64,000 nt of DNA from Camillea tinctor (taxonomy: Eukaryota; Ascomycota; Sordariomycetes; Xylariales; Xylariaceae), in NCBI GenBank assembly GCA_022578605.1, contig MU394088.1, forward strand, positions 186,001 to 250,000. The letters are read 5' to 3'. Every line of letters begins with the position of its first letter. The first letter of the stretch is position 1. The position numbers and the translations under genes are program-made. The notes under the pieces are model-generated. The model made no database searches. It was not told the origin of the DNA and worked only from the letters and a program-made list of their open reading frames with translations. Of this stretch, positions 42,043 through 51,200 are shown piece by piece.

Positions 42043-45000
42043 CTAACCCTGCCACGTAACCCTCTTATCCCTGAAAATGGTCACCATACCCATGGGCAGC
42101 AGTCCGGGCTCCACGATCGTCAGCCCGCCGAATCGGTCGATCACCTCGGGCCCGTACAACTGCGCGACCCACTTCCAGTACGGCTCCATCGTGCCCCAGG
42201 GGCTGTGGATCCCGCTATTACTACTAGCGCTATCCAGCCCCTGAATCGCCGCCGAGATCCCCGGCCCCGGGCCCGCGACCGACTCCTCGCGCGGCTGCTC
42301 GAGTAGGTTTTTGTACACTTGAGCTAGCTCCCCGTCGAAGCTGTAGCACAGGTCCTCCCGGTAGCGCGCGAACTCGGCGAAGCTCATGAAGGTCTCGCGC
42401 TCGCGCTCGGTCTCGGGCTCCCACTGCTGGTGGTGGAGGGGGACGGACTGGGCAGGGTAATAGAGACGGCCGGTCGCGGTGGTGGTGCTAGCAGTGGTAG
42501 TGTTCTGCCGGCCGCGCTCGAAGGCCGCTTTGCGCGCGGCGTAGGCGTCGCGCTCGGCGTCGAAGAAGGCGTCGAGGAGGGTGCGCGAGGGGTCCGCGGG
42601 CACGGTGCCGCGCACCTGCATGATCGAGACGAAGGGGCTGCGGAGGTCGAGCCCGCCGAGCTCCATTGGGAAGAAGAGGTACGCGTCCGGGATGTCGGAG
42701 ACGCCGAAGCGCTGGTGCACGAGGGTCTTGAGGTACTCGACCACGTTGGTCACGGGCGGGGTTCCCGGGTCGAGTAGAGAGGAGTCGTCCGAGGAGGAGG
42801 ATGGAGAGAAGATCTCGTGCTGGATGCGTTTGTGCGTCGCGAGCATCTGGTCGACGTGGTCGCGGCCGAAACAGTTGGCCGGCTTGCCGAAGTTGGAGGT
42901 GAAGAACGTGCCCGCGTACGTGTTCCATGCTTGAATGAAGGTGATGATGCTCTTGCGCTTGTCACGTAGCTGCTTGCGTAAGTCGACAATGTGGCTGTCT
43001 ACCATGGTCTGGTCGATCTCGAACTTGCCTGTCTCCGTCGACAGCTTCAGGAAGCCCCAGCGGATGTCTCCCACGGGCAGGGACCGGTCGATGTCCAGAG
43101 ACACCGACGGGTCGGCGGAGATGCGCACGGTGCCCGCTTTAGTCGGATTGATGTATGTGCCCGTAGCGTTGACGAAGTCGGTGACCGATTTCCATGCTGT
43201 CACGGCTGAAGAATGGTCTCGCGACCAGAACCACAAGTCGTCGTGCATGCGAAAGAGCAGGTTACCGCCGGTAGACTGGTTGACGGAAAAGTCGAGACAA
43301 AAAAGGATGAGCTCCCCGAATATTTCGCTTAGAACATGCGACGCGGGTGTGCCTCGCTGCCGGATACGCGGGGCTACGGACTCTCCATCCTCCATGAATC
43401 TGAGAGGGGCCTTGAGGAACTTGGTGAAGAACTGGATCCACGTTGGAGAGAACCCGAAAAATGTCAGGACGGAGAGGATCGTCTCGTGTGGGAGGAGGGA
43501 ATTCCAGTTGTCGAAAACTGAGTGGAACGCGGTAACCTCTCCATACAGTTTTGTGTTGATGGCGATTTCGGTTGACAAGAGACGGATTAATCTCTGCTTG
43601 TCTTCCATAGGCCGTTTGACTGCTGAAGACGGACCATAGTCATCCTCCGAATCATCTTTATATTGGATGACAGGGTTAGATGGCATTGCAGAGCCGAGGT
43701 ATGGATCGTAAGACTCATTCCTGGAAGGCATGGCAGTTCTTGCTACCTGCGCTGATCGGATACTCTGCTGCGGTTGTTGTACTTGTGCTCGTGCCATCAT
43801 TAGACGCTTTTTGTTTTGTTGCTCTAGAAGTTGTAGTTGCATTTGCATGTCTGGCCTGTCCAGCGTAGTCTTGTATTCGGCTGCCTCTTCCCCCTCGAGT
43901 GACTCCTGTTGTTGAGCATCGGAATCCATCAAGTTAGCCATGAAGTAGTGTGTACGATAGATCCGGTCTCGAGTAGCCTGTACAGACCCCCTTTGGCTTT
44001 CAGGGCCCAGATAATAAGCACGACGCTTCACGTCAAGCTTGGATATCTGTTTACGCGAGGATTTCCACGCTCCATTGAAGTTGCGGAATCTCTTCAACGC
44101 CCCCTTCAAGAATACGGACCACTTGACACCGATGTAATGTAGGAATATAGCCTGAAGCAGATCTTCGTGCATTAGGATGTTGTAGATGCCACTAATCTTT
44201 CGTCGCTGCTCTAGGGGAACATTGTGACCCCAGGACCAGCTATCGAGAGCGCCAAGTCGCATGTTGAGGACATCAGCTATCTCGCCGAGGATAACAGGGT
44301 TATTTTTGAAGTCCCTTAATACTTCGCGTTTCTCGTCGGTGAGAAGGTCGGAGGCAAGAAGACCGTCGGAAATCCACGATAGGGTCGCGGAATCAAATTG
44401 CTTCGGTGCAGCCATTGTAATCTCAAAGCTTATGACATCTTGACGAAGCTTTTCCAGAGCCTTGGCTGATGCGGTCTTCTCCTGGCTCATGAAGCCAAAC
44501 AAACTATTGAGATAAGCATTAAGAGAGTACTTGTCCATGCTAGCAGGTTCGAAGACGACTCGTTCCCATTCAATACGAGAGTCTCGCTTCATTTCATTTG
44601 CAAGGTCTTCGAAACCCTCTGCCATTGCCATATCTACCTCCTCAGACTTGGCTTTCTCGGTGGATAACCATTCGGTAACGAGCTGGGCGTACAATGAAGC
44701 GTACTGGAACTTGAGAGACTGGGTGTTAAGGTGATGAAGCAATGATTGTTCCCAGGTGTGCATCAGGCTAGGTGATACGGAAGGATCATATTTGGACTGG
44801 GCCAAGAACTTTTCGAGGTTCTTCAGCTCAAACTCTAGATCAGGGTTCTTGGACTGTCCTAGGATGATGTCTCCTGACTTGTCAGTCTTAATTGCACAAC
44901 ACTCTTTTACACCTTGGCTCAGAACAACAAGCCTGTCAATGGGTTTCTTTTCGTGTTCTAATCTGGCAATGACATCGGCTTTGATATTCTCAAAATGCGA

Positions 45001-45084
45001 CCGACGCTTAGAGAGTTCCTCGAGTTTGGTGTTAGTGATCTCTTGTAGTGTCTCAGAGAAGACACTGCCGTTGGACGACGCCAT
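42043..45084 (-). CDS. rvt: RVT: domesticated cellular reverse transcriptase-related protein
   Basis: A single uninterrupted frame of 1013 aa. Residues 1-350 are helical and charged, with likely coiled coils. The reverse-transcriptase fold then follows. A probable fingers region is RRAYYLGPESQRG...RIYRTHYFMANLM (354-386). A long Gln-rich then acidic insertion covers about 387-495. Motif A is FHSVFDNWNSLLPHE (D525). Motif B is RQRGTPASHVLSEI (575-588). Motif C is FRMHDDLWFW with D615 and D616. Motif D is INPTKAGTVRI (645-655). The catalytic aspartates are therefore intact. This matches the rvt genes described as single-copy, conserved RT-related genes in fungi, bdelloid rotifers and some bacteria: long proteins with N-terminal coils and a big loop before motif A. 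There is no endonuclease, integrase, gag or terminal repeat, so it is not a mobile element. Upstream of the ATG is a (TA)n-rich leader. Cellular role unknown. Confidence 0.9.
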   Translation of the reverse strand: MASSNGSVFSETLQEITNTKLEELSKRRSHFENIKADVIARLEHEKKPIDRLVVLSQGVKECCAIKTDKSGDIILGQSKNPDLEFELKNLEKFLAQSKYDPSVSPSLMHTWEQSLLHHLNTQSLKFQYASLYAQLVTEWLSTEKAKSEEVDMAMAEGFEDLANEMKRDSRIEWERVVFEPASMDKYSLNAYLNSLFGFMSQEKTASAKALEKLRQDVISFEITMAAPKQFDSATLSWISDGLLASDLLTDEKREVLRDFKNNPVILGEIADVLNMRLGALDSWSWGHNVPLEQRRKISGIYNILMHEDLLQAIFLHYIGVKWSVFLKGALKRFRNFNGAWKSSRKQISKLDVKRRAYYLGPESQRGSVQATRDRIYRTHYFMANLMDSDAQQQESLEGEEAAEYKTTLDRPDMQMQLQLLEQQNKKRLMMARAQVQQPQQSIRSAQVARTAMPSRNESYDPYLGSAMPSNPVIQYKDDSEDDYGPSSAVKRPMEDKQRLIRLLSTEIAINTKLYGEVTAFHSVFDNWNSLLPHETILSVLTFFGFSPTWIQFFTKFLKAPLRFMEDGESVAPRIRQRGTPASHVLSEIFGELILFCLDFSVNQSTGGNLLFRMHDDLWFWSRDHSSAVTAWKSVTDFVNATGTYINPTKAGTVRISADPSVSLDIDRSLPVGDIRWGFLKLSTETGKFEIDQTMVDSHIVDLRKQLRDKRKSIITFIQAWNTYAGTFFTSNFGKPANCFGRDHVDQMLATHKRIQHEIFSPSSSSDDSSLLDPGTPPVTNVVEYLKTLVHQRFGVSDIPDAYLFFPMELGGLDLRSPFVSIMQVRGTVPADPSRTLLDAFFDAERDAYAARKAAFERGRQNTTTASTTTATGRLYYPAQSVPLHHQQWEPETERERETFMSFAEFARYREDLCYSFDGELAQVYKNLLEQPREESVAGPGPGISAAIQGLDSASSNSGIHSPWGTMEPYWKWVAQLYGPEVIDRFGGLTIVEPGLLPMGMVTIFRDKRVTWQG

Positions 45085-46543
45085 AGTATTTGGTGTATTG
45101 TTGGGTACTATATATATATGTGTATAGCCTCAACTAATCTCAAGATTCTGCGTCTATTTCTGTTGTTGTTTATTAGGAAAAAAGATGCCGGGAGAAAAGG
45201 AAGAAAGGAGAAGAGGATAAAGATGAGGGAGGATGATGAACGAAGAAATCAGGAGGGAGGTTGAGGGAAAGCCAGGCTTTTTATAGCCAAGGGATGGAGG
45301 CAAATGGGGTCGTATGGGGTCTCCTAGTTGCCTGGTTTGAGGCACAGTCCTATGATGGTTCCCTCAGGCATCCTGTCACAAGTGGTGCGCGAACTCCCCC
45401 TCTTCATTATACTTGGCTTACACTAGTTAATAATTATAATGTTTTTACTTTATGTTATACATAAATTTTCTCTGATGCTTTATCCGTAGAAAATATCGTG
45501 TTTTGATTCGAGCTTCATGTTCCTCAATTTGATTTGTACCAATTAGCCCGTTGTGTCTTTTCCCTTGACTACCTAGGTACCTAAGGAATAAAATGAAGAT
45601 GTCTAGTATACAGCAATGACTTTGAACGATAAACAACATATACTTAAATGATCTACGTAAATGTAAAGAGAGACAGTAATTGAAAATATGGTAAACCATG
45701 TTAATTCCAAGATAGGGAGAATGCATTATAAATGATAAAGTTGGGAGGCCTCTCCGCCTGAGGTACGGAGTAGTATATCACCAACTCGAATACTTAACCT
45801 AGGCCGTATCTGCTCATATTCAACTTCGTAGGTCAATATTCTATATTTTAGAATTTATATTTTATGACTGTGTATAATTTTATAAGATTCGACCATTTGA
45901 TCCCTTGTCTTTGATATTTGCATCATAATCTTTTTGCTCAAGACCTTACTTCCTTCTGTCACATGTGTTCACCTGACCTATCTACCTGATGTGTATATGT
46001 ATAAAACATCTAACTACTATGGATCTGGTGGTCTCTCAGCCCCTTCTACATCTTCAATGAACCTACCACATCCATTCTATGATACCTTCAGTGGTTAGTG
46101 TGAGTGAATCCGTGACATCAGGCTCAACTTTATATCAACGTATGAGATGAGCCGGGTTTTCGAACCACCCTTTTTCAGTCCGTAGTCCGTTTCAACTTCT
46201 TTATGAAGCGAAATCTCCCTCTAGAGCTGTACAGTGGGAACCCGTGGTGGCACCGCAGATTCCTATGGGAATTCCTATATAGGAGTAAATAGGAGAAAAA
46301 AAGTAGAATAGGAAGTTTTCAAAGGGTTGAAAATATATCGCCGTATCTCCTTCTCGAACAAGGTAAGTACAGCTCCCAGTACTTCTAATCTCGAAAAGCA
46401 ATAGACAAATCCCGAGCGTATATGCTACAAATCATGAGTGAAGCACCTCCTGAATCTACGTACATGTAGTCTCCCCAGATGGCCTGATCCGCTGATCTAC
46501 TACATCCACACTCGTCACTGTCACAGGCGAAGTGCCCCTAAGC
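45085..46543. other. Intergenic, 1.5 kb
   Basis: Promoter of rvt and 3' flank of the hydrolase pseudogene. On the rvt sense strand the first 170 bp upstream are pyrimidine-rich and TATATA-containing (45105-45120). No other feature seen. Confidence 0.55.
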
Positions 46544-47645
46544 CTAGATCCTATCGAGTATCCACTGGTGAAGCCTTATCTCTATTGCTCCCTCATCCTC
46601 ACGGTGATGCAACCCCAACTGGCGGTTCGAGACCGGAGGATTATGGCATTCCCCAGGGGAAATAAAGGCGTCGAGCTTCTTGGCGTTATGTTGCTTCAAC
46701 TTCTGCACGAATTGCAATACCTATGTCATCTAGAAGAATCTCATCTTCTCCAGCAAGAATGAGAATGTGTCGCGCGGCGACGTCCTGCCACCAGTCCTCA
46801 AGCGCTTCCAATGGCTCATTGTAAAAGTCCGCCAGCGCGTGATTCATATAGGCGTCGGCCCATTTTCTCAAGCCAGGGCCGCCTAGACAATCTTTTTGAG
46901 CATTTCGTGAGAATGACGGCGATAACTGGTCGAACTTCAACCAGGGAGAAAGGAAGACGGCCCCGCGGAAGCTCTGTCCGTTGTTTCGGGGAGGAATCCC
47001 TGGGATGCTCGGATGAGGATGTGATAGGTGTGCTAGGACAGCAGCGGTGAGGCTACCGCGGGCGGAATCGGCCCCGACCAACAGCTTGGAATACTTGTGT
47101 TAATAAAGGATCGACTGGATCACTATTAGGAAGTAGAATCGGTTACTTACGTTAGAGTATGGTTTCCAAAGTGTCTCGGTGAGAAGTTTGATAGCTCCAA
47201 CAGCCTGCTCTAGTTGCCGTGGGTAGGTAGCCTTGGGAGCAACACCTAGGTCAGCCTGCCATGTAGGCGAATCCGCCGCCATGAAACCAAAGGACAACGA
47301 GCTCTGCTGCATTATCCCCAACCCAACAGCCCAAAGTTCCATCTGGCAACTTAGAAATGTTCGGTTGAAGTCCTGTCTTCTTCATGAAGGCAGTATAAGA
47401 CTCTACCGTAGACGGGTTGATGGCTTTAGTCGGGGAGATTGAGAAGATGCGCCATATGTAGCGTAGACTATTGCACTCACTGTTATTGACGGAGAGAGGT
47501 ACTCTCTACAACAGATCTCATTCCCTCATAGAGAACATGTCTCCTGAATGTTGGGGCCCCATCGTTGCCTCGAAATGGGGCCTTCAAGGCCGCTGTTATC
47601 AATGAAAGCGCAGCAGTTCTGTTCCGTCAACTTAAGGCGCAGCAT
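46544..47645 (-). pseudogene. Degraded alpha/beta-hydrolase (steryl acetyl hydrolase / HSL-like)
   Basis: Recognisable in pieces across shifted frames. An N-terminal MLRLKLTEQ (ATG at 47645) is followed, one frame off, by a membrane helix TAALSLITAALKAPFRG and RRHVLYEGMRSVVE. RYIWRIFSISPTK and MKKTGLQPNISKLPDG come next. A shift near 47325 gives DNAAELVVLWFHGGGFAYMAG, the oxyanion HGGG. The next conserved block, ADLGVAPKATYPRQLEQAV, follows in the earlier frame with about 25 expected residues missing. A normal GTAAGT...AAG intron (about 47095-47149) leads to VGADSARGS in place of the nucleophile elbow GDSAGGN. Then come AVFLSPWLKF and ILAGEDEIL, another shift near 46695, and FISPGECHNPPV with the catalytic-His region, ending at TAG 46544-46546. 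At least three frame changes, one deletion and a damaged active site show it is dead. Confidence 0.85.
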
Positions 47646-48209
47646 AGTGGTAGGGATATGATACCAATGGCATCAACATACTTATCCGAGCGAGGGCCAG
47701 TGGGAGCGATAGGCACTCCCACACTGACAGTGAAGGCTTACCATCCATGGCCGGGTGAGATGGAACGATTGATTGATCAAGGGCCTGTCGAGGTTCTTTA
47801 GGTACGGAGACTCAATCTGGTAGTATTAGGTATTTAGTTAGTTCTGTCACTTTCCCAATTTCAATTTGATAAAAGCAAGGGATGCCCATCTGGTTTACAG
47901 CCCAAACCCCTTATTGAAAGCCTCGCTTTGATCGAGAGTAAAGATGCGGACCCTTTATGTACTTCAAATTTAAAACTATAAACTTACTTATTTTTTGAAG
48001 TCTGTGCTAATTCAATGTTGGCAAGTATTTTTGAGCTTAATATAACTTATTGGCATGGGTATCATTAATATCTATTTGGTCCATATACGCCTATTCCTTG
48101 ATCTTTGCATTGGTTGTCCCATCAGCATGTAGTTGCCTGCGCTGCTGCATCTCTGCCGTAGCATGGCTCAGTTAATATCAAGCATCTGATGTAAAAAATG
48201 GGCACATTA
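47646..48209. other. Intergenic, 0.6 kb
   Basis: Between the 5' end of the hydrolase pseudogene and the 3' end of HIR3, all on the minus strand. Nothing recognised. Confidence 0.55.
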
Positions 48210-51200
48210 TTATTCTTCCTCTTCCTCGGCCTCCTCAGCCTCTTCTGCTTCGTCGCCCTCTTCCTCTTCTTCCTCTCCCTCTTCTTCTTCTCCTTCCTCA
48301 TCCTCTTCCTCTTCCTCATCTTCTTCGGCTGCCGAATTCATCTCCGTATCCTCAGCGCCACTCTCTCGTTCTTCATCCTCTTCCTGGCTCCTTCGTATAA
48401 GGTTCGGGAACATTAACTGATGAGCTTCGTCTTCGTCCAAAAGATCCTCTGGGGGAACATCACTAAGATCGCTCTCATCATCGGCCGAATCGTGGACACT
48501 GCCAGGCGCCGAGCTCAAATCGCCCTCCTCTCCCTCTTCCCCCTCTTCTCCCTCCTCTCCCTCTTCGCCCTCTTCACCCTCGCCCTCTTCACCTTCACCC
48601 TCTTCCTCTTCACCCTCTTCCTCTTCACCTTCACCCTCTTCGTCTTTCATCTCTACATCTTCCTCCGGCTCTCCCTTATCACTTTGTGCATCATTGGCCC
48701 CTTCACCGCCGTTGCCTTCGTCGGCGGCGGGGGTTTTGCCGCTCGATACAGACCCACGGGACTTGGTACCTGCTGGCTTCGGGCCTTCTTGGACACGCAA
48801 TATGACCTGCTCTGCCTTTCGCAAGATATCAGCCCTCCTGATACCAGCTTTGCGTGGTCGTTGGGCGCCTTCTACGTTGGCGGGTACAGAATCCCCCGCT
48901 GCGCCTTCTGTTCCTGAATTCTCGTGAGATTGGGGATTAAGAATGTTGTTGAAGGGATTAGCTGGTTTCGTGTTATCCGGAGCCTGCTCTGCTTGGCGGG
49001 CTTCCTCGCGGAGACGATCCTGTTCGCGTTCTGCAAGCAACGTTGCTACCGCAGGCCCTGGTAGTGTTTTTCCTATTTCGAAGTAAATTGCCGTATAACA
49101 GTCACTGATGAGGTCGTCGATAGCACCAGCCTTCATAAGCCCAGCGTTGAGTTTTTTCAACTCGATCGTCTCCTGCAATGCACTGAGTGCAGGATGTACG
49201 GTTGCTGGATCTGAAGACCAATCACTAATTCTAGCGGCGATGATATCAAATTCCTCAGGGGTAGTTACCTTGAAGTCGTCTTCAAGAACTGGGGAGATCT
49301 GGTATGTGTGGCGGATGAGTCGCAAGTAGGCTATGCAGCAACTCTGCCATAAGTCGTTGAAATGGTAGAAGTCGGCTCCTTTCTTACGCAGACGTCGGAG
49401 CAAAGCCTCAAAATTCGGTCTGTCTTTGAGAATAACCAAAATCTTGACGACAAATCTTACATATTGTTCAGTGAAGACATGGTGTCGTCCAGGCCGTTCA
49501 GCATCGCACTTCCAGACGTTCATCACCATAGTCTTAGTAAGCATAGATTCCCTGAGCACACCGAATGCCGCCATCGCTTGGAGATAATCTGGTTCCTCGG
49601 CGTTCTCATCGAATAGAATCCTGGCATGTCGCATAATGATACGATGCTGCCAGTTAGACCTGTCTTTCTCCCGTAAATGCGTAAGGGTTTTGATAATATA
49701 TGGCTCCCAATCCTCAGGCTCACCAATCTCAATTTGTTCACGGTCTTGTATGGCATACGGCTGACGTTGGAGGATGTTGGCACCTTCCTGGGCCGGGAGA
49801 TCTCCTTGGCTGACGAGCTTGTGAACGATCGAGACGATTTTGTAATGCGGTTCTAGAATAGGGTCCTGGCCGTGTCGTGGCTTAGGCAGTGCAAAGACTA
49901 CTTCGACCGCCCGCTCAAGAGCATCAATTACCTGTTGGACAGTAGGACGATCCCGCAAATCGTTGCAATCAAGGGAGTCTTGCGGCTTCTGGTACATCTT
50001 CCAGAGACATTTGGCATACATGTAAGAATTCCTGCAATCGATTAATACCTGCTCATTTTGTCATCGAGATGGATAATGGGCTACTACTCACGTCCACTGT
50101 TTAGGCTTGATTTCTATGGCCTTTTTGAATAGCCTCGAAGCATATTTCCAAACTTTGTAATCTTGCATCTGAGAATGTACATCTTTGGTATCTGCACCGG
50201 CGTCGTGGATGTAGAACCGTTTATGATCGGAATGCTGGAAGGGCTCCATAGCGAATGGCTCTCGACTAGACGCGTACATGCGCATGCCGAACTTGTGATA
50301 TAGATCGTGCATAGCGTCTAGACTTTCTCCATGAATATCAAGAGAGGCAGTCCTTGAGTGGGATAGTGCTAGAGTGTAGCAGTGAATTGCATTGCGTTGG
50401 TACTTAACCAGCTCTGCCCGCTCCTTGTTCATTTTATCTGCAGTCCAGAGAACAGACTCGTCAAGCTCATAATCAAAACATTCAGCCAGTCTGAACCAAG
50501 CATCCCATTGATCCGGTGTAAACTGCAGCTGCTGGCGGAGGAACGTGGCACCAATTCGAAGGTCGTCAGTAGCGCCTGGTGTCTGTCTCCTGTTTAGATC
50601 GACTCCCTTGAATTTGGTAAACGCAATCATTCCAAGTAAAAAGAACCACCTATGCTTTGCCAATGCGCTGTCTGTTGTGTGCACAGTAACAGCATCGCTG
50701 GTGACATTGCCCTTGAACGCCCTGTACAAGCGAAGGGGATCAATCGGCTTCTGCAACGTTTGGGTGAAAATACGCAGGTTCTGTATGAGCTGCTGGTTGG
50801 ATTTAGTTTGTCCGATGGCCTGTTGCATGTGCTCAATCGTGTTTTTCAAGTCCGACTTGAGCAGATCCTTCATAGGTATGCGGTTGGCAAGGACAGATAC
50901 TCTTTCTACTAATGCTGTCGTGTTACGCCGTTCGAGCTTTTCAGCTGGGCATCCATGATCTTGCACCTCGGAAAGACCAACTCCAAGCTTCATGCCATAT
51001 AGGTCGTAAAGTACCTGTCCAAGGTAATCCTCCCAATTGTCTATCATGTCTTGCTTTAGTAATTCAACTCGCATCATCTTGAGGAAGATTTTGTTAGATG
51101 ATTTGCAGAACTTTCGTAGTCCCAAGACCTGATGGACAGCTGCCAGATAGTCAGCTAGATCATTTTCTGGAGTAGTGAAGCCTGATTTGTTCTGCGCCAC

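Noticed and set aside
42043..45084. LINE-type retrotransposon for the RT gene
   Set aside because: No endonuclease, no zinc knuckle, no poly(A) tail or target duplication, and the protein layout matches the cellular RVT class.
46141..46175. tRNA-like B-box (GGTTCGAAA, minus strand)
   Set aside because: The T-arm does not pair, and there is no matching A-box or acceptor stem at the right distance.
47565..47801. Plus-strand 78-codon open frame as a gene
   Set aside because: It is antisense to the N-terminal part of the hydrolase pseudogene, whose minus-strand translation shows recognisable family segments. The plus translation matches nothing known.
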